From contig OZ316891.1 in NCBI GenBank assembly GCA_973895155.1, positions 2,790,001 to 2,854,000 on the forward strand: a stretch of DNA of 64,000 nt, written 5' to 3'. Positions within the stretch are counted from its first letter, which is position 1. The number at the start of each line of letters is the position of its first letter. Below the pieces are notes generated by a model, which worked only from the letters and a program-made list of their open reading frames with translations, had not been told where the DNA came from and did not search any database. This document shows, piece after piece, positions 22,921 through 34,676 of this stretch. The stretch is from Marsupella aquatica (Eukaryota; Marchantiophyta). Both the position numbers and the translations under genes were made by a program.

Positions 22921-25239
22921 GAGACAAGGTGGTAGAGAAATAAATGAAGTTAAAGGGGTTCAATCAATTTCTACATTGAAATAATAAATGAAATATATAT
23001 GGAGGGTTAGAGCATATGATCAATCTTGATGGCAACAAATTATGACTTACTAACTTGGTACTCCATAACTTTTTTAGGTCCCTAAACTTCTCTTAGTAGT
23101 TAAGGTGCATCAAATTTGGAGATTTTATTCCCTATTTTTTTTGTTCAAATCATGACCTAATAAATGTCAACATGATTTTGTTCAATTCCCCTAATGCTGA
23201 AAAAAATAATTTTTTGTCGACATTCAATAGGTCAAAAACACCTTCCCAATATGTTCCACCTGTGCCTCAGCCTCACCCTCTATGCCTCACCTCACCATCT
23301 GTGCCTTGCCCTCCCTAATTGTGCAATGCACAGGCATGGGCTCCTTCCTTATACTAGCATGAATGTTGAGCTTTGTTCATAAATATATGGCAAGTACTGT
23401 CATGCCCAGTTCTGATTCCACCCCCAAACTGTAGTTGTGCCCCTTGAATCAGTGTCTAGAGTCTTCACTCTAGACTTAGGCCCTGTTATCTTGGTTAGCT
23501 TTCAGTTGCACTTTATTAGATAGATTCCCAATTGTAGTCCACCTTTCATGATCTACTCAATACAGTGAAGCAGGTATAATTTATCTGGTAACAAAGAGTT
23601 TTGATATTTAGAATATGCTTGCAAGTAGGATTGGGCATGGAAGTTTGGGCATGGGAGCCCCTGTGCATTATAAATCCCAATTGAAGTCTACCCTTCATGT
23701 GCCCTTCCTGCGCACAAGCATGGGGCACTGCATTCTGTTTCAAACATCTTGAGTGGGTAGAATATGTTATAGCCCATGAGGACTTGATGTAGTTGTAAGA
23801 ATGTATATTAAAAAAAACAAAAGATTAGATGGGGAGTTCCCCGCCCAAAGCTTGCTAAAAGGTGGTTTACCCAGTGACACAAGAAAATGTTTGTGCTTAT
23901 AGCATGTGTTTTATTTCAAACTTCTCAGGTTCATACATGAAAAAGTAAATATTCATCTTTCTACATCTCATGTACACATCTGAGTGAATGACAGATACTA
24001 ATATGTATCACAACAAGAGGGATATGACCCAGTTAGAAATAGTTCACTTGATGAGCTCCCATGATACAATTTTTACCAAGTAGACCCCTTCTAAATGAGC
24101 AATACACTGAGCTCATCTTAAAGGCAAAATTGCACAATTTCCTACAGTGCTTTACCATGCCACTGCACACAGTTCCCTTCTGTGCTTGACCATGTCATTG
24201 CGGATCTGGTGGGAGCGATGTAATAAAGTTTCCTACTATCGCACTAAAAGATGTTTGCAAAATGCAATTTATACAACAGAAGACATTCATATGAATGTTA
24301 TCACATCTAACTACCCTAATCTCATAGTTTGGAATCCTCATAAATGCACGGCCTGTCCAAACAACTACTGTAAGAAAATGACCATTGTGCATGCCCAGAG
24401 GTTTGACCAGGCACAATCTCTGGAAATTGAGCAGGGTTTGTGCTGGCAGGGGCTCATCACCACAAATTGTGCACACTTTGCATTTTTTGGCGAACTTTCA
24501 GTTCAGCCTTGTGGTGGGGGCCTGAAAATGTTGCCAATTTTATTTTTTGCACATACTATTCTGCGCAATGATTCTCCAAAATACAGTGTACGTACATACT
24601 AAAGAGAGTGCATTTGCAACAGTTCAGCTTTTGTGACCAAACCTCTTTGGTCACGGGCCTGGTGTTTGCAATCTTGTAAGGTGCCTCCAAGCACTAGGGT
24701 ACAACTTTTGACACAAAGAAAACAATGATGTTGTGATATTAAGAATAAAGTAGCCGTCCTGTTTGGTACCATATGCCCTACCATCTTGCCCATAATGACA
24801 TAAAAAACAGTGTCATAATGATGAAGTTAAAGCCACATGGACCTCCAGGATTGACCAAAAGGACCTGGATGGGCCACACAAGTTTTTTTTGGAAACTGAA
24901 TTATCTCATCCCCAGATGATTTGCAAGGCACTTTGGCCTAACGCACCAACCCCACCCTACCCAGCCCTACCCTGCAATCGGCGAGACTGGGCGACCTTGG
25001 ACCACACAACTTTTGAGATCTAAAATTGCGAGCATTCATACAATGAAAGGTACAATCTAAAAAACATATAACATGTCAAGGGAGTCCATTCAAGTTCTTT
25101 ACCAAATATGGTTCCTAGATGCATTTCAATTGACATAGTCCCCTCATTACTTCCTTCAAACAAATGGACAGATGGGAGGCCTTATTATTATCCAAGAGCC
25201 TTCACTAGCTGGGGAATCACTTGCACATTACTGTTTAAT
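22921..25239. other. No confirmed gene; partial copy of repeat family A at ~23450
   Basis: CTAGAGTCTTCACTCTAGACTTAGGCC near 23455-23482 matches the palindromic end of the family A repeats at 2841 and 37250. A 151-codon frame at 24147-24602 has no recognisable similarity and is not called. Confidence 0.5.
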
Positions 25240-27225
25240 ACAAAGATAGTTTCACTGACACTCTATCCAGTGTAGATCTAATTGCACTAACTACAGTCAA
25301 CAGTGTAGACTCTTCAAAATTTATGGTTTAGGCAAATTGTACGATTGATGCTCGTCAAGAATGTTAGCAGTAACACTAATCATTGACAATTAATCTTATT
25401 TACAAATATAGTGTAACTAATACTATTTTCTATGAGGGTCCTAGCTAGTCTCAAGTGGCACACTAAGAGCACTCCCAGTGGACCACTATTAAGTGGCTGG
25501 GAGTGACTTTAGTGAGGGAAGCCTGCAGGAGCCAGTTTTGGAACCCCACTATACACAGCTCAGAACACCCCAGTGTCGGGCCCTCCAATTTCTCCTTCTG
25601 AGGCCAGCAGTCATGTGCTCCAGTATCTAGTAGGACACAGCCAGGCAAGACCAATTGATGGATATGTTTGGCCCCAGTTTTGATTGGGCATCTCTGCAAC
25701 AATTTCAGCTTTTTCTTGTGATGTGAGCAATCAACCTTTGCTCACTTGGTGTGATGAAGGGGGGACCAGTGGGGCAGCGCATTGGATCTGGCCTGAACTA
25801 GGACACACGGGCACCACACGAGCTTGCAAACAGCCCAATGGCGGATCTGCGTGGTGGGTATGAGTGGGAGTGCTGTAACTACGATCAACTCTTCAAGGTT
25901 TAAAGTTCAGGCAAACAAGGTGATTGGCACCCTTCAATTAATGTAACCAGTAACACTACTTTAATCACAGGCAACTACTCTTAATACCAAGATACTTTTG
26001 TGTCCAATGTGGGCCCAATGTTTGGCAAACTGACCTTGTAAATTCTTTAGGGTTTTGGCACATAGTGTCATTGACTCTCTTTAGTTAATGCTAGAGCTAA
26101 CACTAATTTAGTCACTGGCAATTATTCTTCATACCAAGATAGTGTTACTCAAACTATTTTCTGTGTGGGTCCAGTTTTGGTGCGCTAAATCAGCTAAACA
26201 GTGTAAGCCCTTAGGGATTAGGCAGATAGCCTGAATGACGCTCTTCAATTAATGCCACTGGTAACACTAATTTAATCACTGGCAATTCTCACAATATGAA
26301 GATAGTGTTGCTAAAACTATTTTCTATGTGGGTCCAATTTTTGGCTTACCAACTCTGGTAAATTCATAGGTTTTAGGCAAATAATATGATTGACACTCTT
26401 CAATATATTAATGCCACCTTTAAGACTAATTTAATTACTAGCAATTACTCTTAAATTTCCCCTACTCATATAAAAGGGGGAAGAGTCTAGCAAGTCTCCC
26501 ATTTTCATATTCCTTTCATTCTTCTCCTCTCTTGTGCCATTTTGGCTCCACCATTTCAAGAAAGTTTATTATTCATGGTGGATCCATGTTTTGTCACGGC
26601 TAGTGGTGGTTAAATACAAAATGAGTTTTCTGAAAAGTTTTTCTGTGTGGGACCTATTTTTTGGGCACTAACTACTACAAACAGTGTGAACTCTTAGAGT
26701 TTAGGCAAATACTGTATTGACGCTCTTCAATTAACGCCACCTTTGAAATGGTGTTACTAAGACTATTTTCTGTCTAGTCCAATTTTTGGCGCACTAACTA
26801 CGGCTTCTCAAAGCTTGGAAATTATGGATGATGTCATTTAATCATAAAAAATAGGTCATAATTTTTTCATAAGACTTTGTCAAAGTTTTTTCTATTTTCT
26901 CTTTCACAGCTTCTAGAGTGCCTCTAGAGTGATTAATGATTATGGCATAAGACCAAACTTTAATGGTACAAAGTTATACACTATAAATTTTATAGTCCAT
27001 AAATTTTTGTGTGCATAATTTATGTGTGAATAATTTATATTAGTGAGTTAAAGTACATCAAATTGCCAACTTTGAACCCTACACTATAATGTCAGGGTTT
27101 AGGCAAATAGTGTATTGACGCCCTTTAGTGTACCACTAATTCAATCTGGTACTAACACTGTTCCCTGTGGGTCCGATTTTTGCCGCAGTACGTAAATAGT
27201 GTTATCTCTTTAGGGTTTAGGTCTC
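25240..27225. repeat. Degenerate ~160-bp satellite upstream of NOC2
   Basis: A unit containing ACCAAGATAGTGTTACT, ACTATTTTCTGTGTGGGTCC, GCGCACTAACTACG, TTAGGGTTTAGGCAAAT and TTGACGCTCTTCAATTAATG recurs several times. The GTGGGYCC landmark lies at 26009, 26165 and 26328, giving spacings of 156 and 163. Further degenerate copies are near 25430, 26650, 26780 and 27170. A MITE interrupts the first part. The satellite motif CTTTAGGGTTTAGG resembles a telo-box and ends about 400 bp before the NOC2 ATG. Confidence 0.75.
25467..25875. mobile_element. MITE (PIF/Harbinger, Tourist-like), 409 bp, TAA-flanked
   Basis: The left end is GAGCACTCCCAGTGG and the right end is the inverse of CAGCACTCCCACTCA. 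The element is flanked by TAA at 25464-25466 and 25876-25878. Removing the element and one TAA restores CACTAACTACG, which is exactly the sequence of other satellite units (for example ~26785), so an empty site is visible within the window. It has no coding capacity. A three-base TWA duplication with GAGCA-type ends is typical of Tourist-like elements. Confidence 0.85.
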
Positions 27226-27627
27226 CCACTGATGTTCGTGACATCCAAGATGACATCCAAGATTTATGGTGTCGAAGGATCTGCGATTTCAGTGTTCCCC
27301 GATGTCGTTCGCAAAGGGTTGAGAGGTTTAGGGTTCGGTCCATGTCCTGTCTATGTAACCGAAAGTCTTGGTGCAGAATGAGCAGAATTACATTCCCATT
27401 TGAGTTTTGATCAGGATTTGGCATTGACAGGACATAGGGTTTCAGAGGGTTTAGATGGGAATTACATCGAAAGGGAATTGCAAAAAGTGGGGAAACGGTG
27501 CTGAAATCCTGCGCTGGGAATCAACACGCAGACCTTGATACCAATTCCCAGCGAAATCCGGAGCGAAATGAGTTCAAATTAACAGTTCTGGTATTTGTTG
27601 CGTTTGGTTGTCTGGTAGGGTGCAGAG

Positions 27628-29664
27628 ATGGGGAAGCCGGCGAAGAAGAGCACGAAAAAGTTTGAGAAGAAGCATCTCGATGCAGGGCTCAAGCATCGCA
27701 AGAAGCTGAAGCCTATGGTCAACGCGCTCAAGCGCAAAAAAGCTGCGTTTAAAGCACATGCCGAAGAGGATGGAGAGGTTGCTCCCGTGCAGCAGCAGCA
27801 GGGTCGGGGTCAGGGCAACCGCAAGAAACAGGAAATCACTTCGGAGGTCTCACAACACAAAGAACAGCTAGGAACACTCAAGGAAAAGGATCCGGAATTT
27901 TACCAGTTTCTGAAGGAACATGACAAGGAGCTGCTGGATTTCAACGACGAGGATGAGGATGAGGATGAAGCGGATGAGGATGAGGATCTGGGGCTGGAGT
28001 CGGATGATGACAAATCTGAAGGCACCGCAAAGAAGGACGGACAACCTGAGACTCTTTCAAGTGCTCTCGTTGATGAGTGGTGTCTTGCATTACGGGAGAA
28101 GCAAAATATTGGAGCGCTCAAGAATTTTCTGCAAGCTTACCGGACCGCTTGCCATTATGGGGATGGCAAAGATGAAGATACCAGCCGTTCTTTCAAGTAC
28201 ATCTGTAGAAGCAGCCATGTCTTCAACAAAATCATGATGTTTGGACTATGCGAAGTCGATGGAATTTTGAGGCAGTTGCTGGGTCTGACTAGTAGGGAAG
28301 AGATGACTGAAAAAAGTAAGGGCTTCTCAGCTGCAGACTTGCAGAAAAACAAGAAATGGAAAAAAATGGAGCCATTTGTGAAGGCATATCTCGGAAACTC
28401 TCTCAATATCTTGAATCAAATGACTGACAACGAGATGATTGCTTTCACACTTCGGAGGCTGAAAGTTTCTATTCCTCTCCTTGGGCCATTTCCCAAATTG
28501 TCCCGGAGATTCCTGAAGGTGGCTCTGCATTTTCTGTGCAGTGGAGATGGAATTCTACCTGTCATATCTTTTTTTTACATTCGAGAAATGGCATTGCGAC
28601 TCGGGGACGACGTAGTGGACGCTGTCTTGAGGGGAGTTTACAGGGAGTTTGCAGCCACCGCTAGATTTGTGAATTCAACAACTTTGCCTCAAATCCAGTT
28701 CAGGGCCAACTGTGCTGTGGAACTGTATGGCATTGACTTGAGGGCGTCGTATCAATTGGCATTCGTCTTCATTCAACAAATGGCTATTGTGCTCAGGAAT
28801 GCCATAACTATGAAAACCAAGACTGCATTCAAGAGCGTGTACTGCTGGCAGTATATCAACTGTCTCCATTTGTGGGTCAAAGTGATTTGCACTTATCCTG
28901 GCGAAGATGGACTGCGACCACTTTTGTATCCCTTGGTCCAGATCATAGAGGGAGTGGCTCAGTTGGTTCCGACAGTCAGATACTTTGCTCTCCGGCTTCA
29001 GTGCGTGAAAATGCTGAATGAGCTGGCAGCTGCTACTGGAGTGTTTACTCCAGTGACCCCCCTACTGCTGGATATGCTACATTGCAAAGAGCTTCATATG
29101 TCGCCGACGGGGGGTGCAGGCAAAGCTATTGATTTTGACACCAACTTGAAAATACCAAAACCGGCTATAAAAACTCGAGAGCTGCAAGAGGGATATGTTG
29201 CAGCTGTTCTTGAGCAACTTGCCAAGCATTTGGCGCAATGGAGCTACTCGGTTGCCTTTCCTGAGCTAGCTACTATCCCTCTCCTGCACCTGCGTCAAAT
29301 TTTTAAGACCATGAATGTAGATAGGTTTGCCAGGAAGGTGAAGCAGCTCGTAGCCCAGATAGAGCACAACATGCAATTCGTTTGGAGTAAGCGAGAAAGA
29401 GCGAACTTTTCTCTGGACGACGCCAAAGCTGTTGCAGCATTCCTTCACACAGAGAAGGAGGCAGGAAGCAGCCCTCTGTCACAGTTCGTTGTCAAGCTGC
29501 AGGAGCAGGCAGATCATCAACGCCACGTTCGTGTCCGAGAGAATAAGGAAACAAAGGATGACAAGGCTCCTATCAAGGAAGACATTAGAGAGTTACATTC
29601 GGACGGTGAAGATGACGGTGACGTGGTTGAGGACCTTTTTGTGTCTTTTGATGGCAAGAAATGA
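27628..29664 (+). CDS. Nucleolar complex protein 2 (NOC2)
   Basis: NOC2 works with NOC1 and NOC3 in the nucleolus and nucleoplasm to mature and export pre-60S ribosomal particles. The 678-residue frame has no intron. It begins with a lysine-rich tail (residues 1-45) suited to nucleolar targeting. A glutamine run lies near 55-58 and a strongly acidic run at about 106-130. The Noc2 domain spans about 280-600 and contains LGPFPKLSRRFLKVALHFL, FFYIREMALRLG, VELYGIDLRASYQLAF and FKSVYCWQYINCLHLWVKVI. The tail is charged (EDDGDVVEDLF). The ATG at 27628 opens the conserved basic tail. No truncation is evident. A degenerate satellite abuts its upstream region, so part of the promoter may be repeat-derived; that is inference. 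Confidence 0.95.
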   Translation: MGKPAKKSTKKFEKKHLDAGLKHRKKLKPMVNALKRKKAAFKAHAEEDGEVAPVQQQQGRGQGNRKKQEITSEVSQHKEQLGTLKEKDPEFYQFLKEHDKELLDFNDEDEDEDEADEDEDLGLESDDDKSEGTAKKDGQPETLSSALVDEWCLALREKQNIGALKNFLQAYRTACHYGDGKDEDTSRSFKYICRSSHVFNKIMMFGLCEVDGILRQLLGLTSREEMTEKSKGFSAADLQKNKKWKKMEPFVKAYLGNSLNILNQMTDNEMIAFTLRRLKVSIPLLGPFPKLSRRFLKVALHFLCSGDGILPVISFFYIREMALRLGDDVVDAVLRGVYREFAATARFVNSTTLPQIQFRANCAVELYGIDLRASYQLAFVFIQQMAIVLRNAITMKTKTAFKSVYCWQYINCLHLWVKVICTYPGEDGLRPLLYPLVQIIEGVAQLVPTVRYFALRLQCVKMLNELAAATGVFTPVTPLLLDMLHCKELHMSPTGGAGKAIDFDTNLKIPKPAIKTRELQEGYVAAVLEQLAKHLAQWSYSVAFPELATIPLLHLRQIFKTMNVDRFARKVKQLVAQIEHNMQFVWSKRERANFSLDDAKAVAAFLHTEKEAGSSPLSQFVVKLQEQADHQRHVRVRENKETKDDKAPIKEDIRELHSDGEDDGDVVEDLFVSFDGKK

Positions 29665-30439
29665 ATATAGTTCATTGCCATTTCATAAATGCGGCTGTAG
29701 AGTAGAGAGGAAGATCTTAGAAGGAATCCATAAATTTTCGAGTTCGGTAGACTACATGCAATGTCAATGGTAATTGTTACTATGAAGTCACGTTGCTGGC
29801 GTAAGTGTGACAAGATGGAGCTGTCTCCAAAGTGTTGTGAACCAGACATTCTCAGTTTTCTGGATTTATAGACATCATATTTCTTGCGTTCAAATGAGGA
29901 CAGGGATGTCACTTTTTTTTCGAATGTCAATCACTTTCTTTTGCTCAAAATTTAATACTCTTGGGGGTCCTTTAAATGCCGATCTCTCGTACATACCGAT
30001 GAGATTTTCGGTGGACTTGACCATTTGATATGCCCAAATTAGCGTCCAGCTGACCTCTCAGCCAAAATATTGTGAAAGTGCAAAGGATCTATCACAGTTG
30101 AGACTTGAGAGTGCAAGGGATCTATCGTCGTTGCATGTGTTGGAAGAATATGATGAGTTGCTGTGTAGCTGAATCTATCTTGAACTGTCTGCCGAAAGCT
30201 CTGCAGATATAAGGTCAGAAGTGGTCATTTTACTGAACGTGTTAATCTACACAAGCATTCTAACTAAGTACCAAACGTTGCCATTCGTTACTGAATACGA
30301 GACTGAATGCCCAATCATAGATATTAATAGAGATATGACGAAAAATAATCATATCTAATCACCATTTTGATATACAATACATTTTATTTTGCATTCCATC
30401 CACATACATTTGGTGGGGCCCGGCCCTAGGGGGTTACGG
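29665..30439. other. NOC2 3' flank, no gene
   Basis: Contains the presumed NOC2 3' untranslated region. The phrase GCAAAGGATCTATC/GCAAGGGATCTATC is duplicated near 30080 and 30114. No coding frame is supported. Confidence 0.5.
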
Positions 30440-30780
30440 TCAGCTTCATCCTAGAAGCCTAAATCCCAAATCTAGGTTCCAGAGGCTTCATTCTAGAATC
30501 TAGAAAGCCAAACCCTAGAAGCATGGACCCCAACTCTATGTTCTAGAGATTTCCCAAATCTAGGTTCCAGAGGCTTCATTCTAGTAAGCCGAATCCTATA
30601 AGCTTAGACCCCGACTCTATGTTCTAGAGATTCACTCTAGAAAACTGAAGCCTAGACCCCAATTATAGGCCCCAATTATAGGCTCTGGTCTAGAGGCTTC
30701 ACCCTAGAAGCCTAGACCCCAACTCTCCACTCTAGAGCCTAGACCCCAACTCTCCACTCTAGAGCCTAGACCCCAACCAT
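30440..30780. repeat. Minisatellite rich in CTAGA motifs
   Basis: A ~28-bp theme, AGCCTAGACCCCAACTCTCC plus ACTCTAG, is reiterated with decay. The last two units (about 30710-30775) are nearly perfect. Earlier units are variants such as GGCTTCATTCTAG and ACTCTATGTTCTAGAGAT. The many TCTAGA palindromes make the strand locally self-complementary. Confidence 0.8.
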
Positions 30781-31595
30781 TTATTAGTAAGATCACCACC
30801 ATAGACTTGACTTTATTCCAAGCTGCCATGCTTGAGCACAACCGGAAGATGGAAACAATTATCTACATGGAACTCAAGTGGCCAAATCGGGGTTCAGTTC
30901 AAAGCATCAAACTAACATTAGAGAGGATATATAGTCCACGTTCGTTTGGACGAAGGGCAGTATACAGTGACAAGGCAACCAATGACCACACACACGAAAT
31001 AGGTTAGGGGTTTGGATACATAGACAAAAGGGGTGTGAGTTTCATTAACGAAATTATTTCGTCTCCCTTCGCCAAAAGAATCCGAACCCCGAGGACCAGA
31101 TGACGATCGACTTGGGACGTAAGCCACTTCTTAAGCACTTTTTATAGTCCACTAACCTAGAAGTACAGCAGTCTCACCCTAAAATGTCTGAACTAATGGC
31201 GAGGGGGTCGAAGGGGAATGACATGCTATGGTGAGCCCCATACAGAAATCGATCAGTCCTGTCTTATCACTGAACAGATACGATTACACCTTCGTGATGA
31301 ATGGGCTCTTTAGTACAAGATGTTATCTCACTTTCGAGGAGTACGTAGAATGGAATTTCGAACATGTAGCCAATTTTGAATACACTCCATTGCTAGTGAG
31401 TCAATTCGGAGCACAATGCTGAATCCATCACTATATTTAGGATAAACTACCGAGCCTCACTTGGGGCCTCCAAATACGGTAATGGTTCCGTTAACCATGT
31501 AGCAACGATGAAATAATGAATGCAATTTTTAGCTTCTAAATACGGATAATCCGCATTAAGATCTGATAACATTGTAATTTTCTAGCTTTTGACTG
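30781..31595. other. No gene seen; ClpP6 3' flank at right end
   Basis: Only short chance frames occur on either strand. Confidence 0.5.
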
Positions 31596-33574
31596 TCAAT
31601 ACTGTGTCTCTAATAGACCATCGATAAGCCCAAACTCCATTGCCTGCATCACATTGAATTGGCATAAGAACTCACAAATTTGAATTTAGCATGCTTCAAA
31701 GTCGACGAGCTTGATAACATGACGAGCGCAATGGAGACCAAATCAATATCCGAATGGATACGGACAATTCTACAAAACAGGATATGCTGAAATGAAATTG
31801 AGCATAGCCAGGGAGAAAAAAAACTCACCTCCGATGCAGCAAAGAAACGGTCACGATCTGTGAATTGCTGTACTCTTTCGAGTGGTTGCCCAGTGAAGGC
31901 TACATACATCTTATCTATTTTCTGCCGGCACAACATCCATCTATCGTAAAGTTAGAGCAGAATAAGAACAGTCCAGCCAAACGTGAAACCTTCCCCTCGA
32001 CTACCAATCCAGAAATGTATTTTGATTCCAAGCAAAACTAAACAGCAAGATATGGCCAACACGAATGATGGCAGGGATAAGAACGTACATCACGTGATTG
32101 CATGATTTCATTCACTTGCCGTCGCACGTCATCAGCTGTTCCCTGCAAAAACACTTAAATCTGAGACTTATATTCTGCAGATACCCTAATGACCATATGT
32201 CCCACTGGAGAATTATCACAGTTCCATCTTCAAACGGGGATATGTCTATTAAAGCATGCAGTAGGGAATGCAGCCAGCTTTGTAGTAACAGCAGAGCTAA
32301 TGTGCACACAATATTCATATCTGCAGGTAGAAGTTTAATCATTACCCCACAACCACCTTGGGGCTGGTGAATCATGATGCGCGCGTTGGGCATTGCAAAG
32401 CGCCTTCCCTTCTCTCCTCCTGCAAGTAATAGTGCCCCTTGACTTGCAGCTATTCCAAAGCACACAGTGCTAACTTTCGGCTTTATCTGCAGCGACGTAA
32501 AATATACACCACAAAAAAACTCAGACAGGTTCGATTTATGTTTCCTTGGTTGTCGAAACAAAATGTGTTAGACAGCCCAAACACGAATGGTTCGCCTTCG
32601 ACTGATAAGTAATTAAAGAAACCTACCTACAGAAGGAAGGAGAGCTTACCCATGCCATGGTATCATAGATAGCTAGAACGGAGTAAGTACTTCCTCCAGG
32701 ACAATTTATGTACATCTGCAAGCAAATGACGTAAGTCGTAGCAAAATTCAGTATTATGGTGGGAGATCGTTTCCTTAAATTGATTCGCATAACATGTATC
32801 GGCCTCGACTATACTACTTTGAAACAAGAAGTTTCGAGTGATATGCACATTGACCACTAAAATGGCTGATTGTTCGTCCAACAAAACTGTCTGGACAGAT
32901 CAAACATTTTCCTTTTGACCCTAGATAATCCTCAGTGTAAAGATGCTGTTAAGAAGCCCCTCACCTTAATTTCCTCGTCCTCATCAATTGCAGCCAAAGT
33001 CAACAACTGTGAGATGACTCGCTGAGCAACCTGTCCATTCACCGGCGATCCAACAAACACTACCCTATTTCTGAGCAGAAACGTGGACAAATCCGTAGGC
33101 CCTGATGGGGTCATCACAGCAGGCATAATCGGTGGAATTCCTTTCCTTGCCGCGCGGATGTTCTCTACACTGCATTTTATCACAGCTGAGGATGATGATG
33201 CCGCAGGCCGCCGAAAATTGACCTGACGGGCTGGAACCTCAATCCTACTAGAGCCCCTGCACAATTTGACACAGGCCACGCCACCAATCGTTAGGACAGA
33301 ATTCCCGAGCTACTGAGGGCTCTAGAGGAATAATAGTTCCGTCCCTAGGCTCCAACAGATGACAACGCCATACATTCCAGATCAAGAATTATTGTCAGGC
33401 AGACCACAGAAACCTTTCTCTTGAATGCCCACTTCTACAACAGAGATACGAACAGAGGAAACCCAGCTGAAATAGAAAGAAAAAAAGTGGGGAACGGCAC
33501 CACAGAATCCTCGAATCTCTCAAAGGGCGCTGGCTATGGCCTCTGATCGAGGTCGTAGCTGAAACCGCGGCCAT
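31596..33574 (-). CDS. CLPP6: Plastid Clp protease proteolytic subunit ClpP6, seven exons
   Basis: ClpP6 is a nuclear-encoded serine peptidase subunit of the chloroplast stromal Clp core complex. The exons are 33574-33501, 33256-32965, 32715-32650, 32486-32346, 32142-32089, 31921-31829 and 31643-31596. All have GT-AG borders and compatible phases, giving 255 residues and ending LLETQY then TGA. Exon 1 ([20 protein letters not shown]) is a serine/arginine-rich, acid-poor start fitting a transit peptide. The catalytic triad is intact: Ser159 in AASQGA, His184 in MIHQP and Asp233 in TDRDRF. The P6-specific features [30 protein letters not shown] and QPQGGCG separate it from other plant ClpP/R paralogues. 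Without exon 1 the main exon has no in-frame ATG before the mature domain, so the small first exon is needed. Its assignment is inference from splice phase and composition. Confidence 0.93.
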
Positions 33575-33952
33575 CTCCAGAAACAACAATAACAGCTGCA
33601 ATGAATTGATAACACAGTCGCAAGCCCTGCTCTGCTCTCCTTGGCCGAAAGCAAAGCCTCGTCGCTCTCCTGATTCTCTTGGTACTACTACTGTATGCTA
33701 AACCTGAGCCCAAGCAAAGCACATTCTGCCGTTTTCCTCTGGTGCAGCTAAGGTTTTCATCTTGGATGGTTTACATCTAAACTCCCCAGTCTTGTCGCAA
33801 ATCCTGCCATACGGTTGTCCCCCTCCCTATTTGGGACCAATTTATCTAAGACTTAAATACACTTCTCTGAGGAGAACGTTTTTTTTAATCTTTTTCCTCT
33901 TGTGAAACCCTCTCTTTTTGTGAAACCCTCTCTTTAGGTTTCCTTGAACCCC
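33575..33952. other. ClpP6 upstream region
   Basis: The 5' flank of ClpP6 ends at a MITE insertion about 380 bp upstream of the start codon. A duplicated TGTGAAACCCTCTCTTT phrase lies at ~33901-33935. No clear core promoter motif is seen. Confidence 0.35.
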
Positions 33953-33955
33953 TTA

Positions 33956-34673
33956 GAGCACTCCAACCAGTCACCTATTGGGCAGGGCCTGAGGGAGTGT
34001 AGTGGGACAAGCTCACGGGCCTTGTTTTTTAACCCCCACCGTGCCCCCGTCTGTGCACCCCCAATGTTTTGCCTGACATTTTTTCTAACGTAGGCCGGCA
34101 GTCCTGTGTTCCACAACCTACTGTAGTAGGACGTCTCAAATATCTGAATTTTGTGAGCGGGACTATGCCGAGACTGTCCCAGGTCGGGCCAATGGTCCTG
34201 ACTGGTCGGGCACCAAATGTTGCACGCAACCAGTCACCCCCGGGATTTAGAGACCGATAGGGAGGGCCGGCAAAAACATGTAGACTACCTTGCGACGCCG
34301 TGCTTTTTCCCCGGAGGTTGAAAGTCAAGGGTCAGGTTTATGGGTGTTCAATGCAAGCGCAGCGACTCCAGTCAATGTTGACTATCCCCCCCAAAAATGC
34401 CCCAGGTGTACCCACTTTCAGTGCGCCCGAGGGCTTTGCAGGCTGCACGTGAGGCCATTTTTTTCTCATATTTGAGACGCCCTGGTGGGGACACAGCCCG
34501 CCAAAATTGATCAACAACTTTTATCAGCCTCCCAGACTTGCCACGAGACGCTTCAGCCCTTGGTGTGGGTGAAAGGCATTGGGCCCTTCACAAACCCAAA
34601 CCTGCAGGTGCCAAACCAGCTGGCTAAACTCCCTAATGGCTGGGTTGTTGGGTGATCACCAGTGGGATTGCTC
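33956..34673. mobile_element. MITE (PIF/Harbinger, Tourist-like), 718 bp, TTA-flanked
   Basis: The left end GAGCACTCCAACCAGTCACC pairs with the inverse of the right end, GAGCAATCCCACTGGTGATC. The flanks are TTA at 33953-33955 and 34674-34676. The ends match those of the 409-bp element at 25467, so both belong to one family with different interiors. No transposase frame is present. It sits about 380 bp upstream of ClpP6. Confidence 0.85.
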
Positions 34674-34676
34674 TTA

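Noticed and set aside
27520-27560. Retrotransposon primer-binding-site-like TTGGTATCAAGG (minus strand)
   Set aside because: No long terminal repeats, polypurine tract or reverse-transcriptase frame nearby; part of the NOC2 upstream region.
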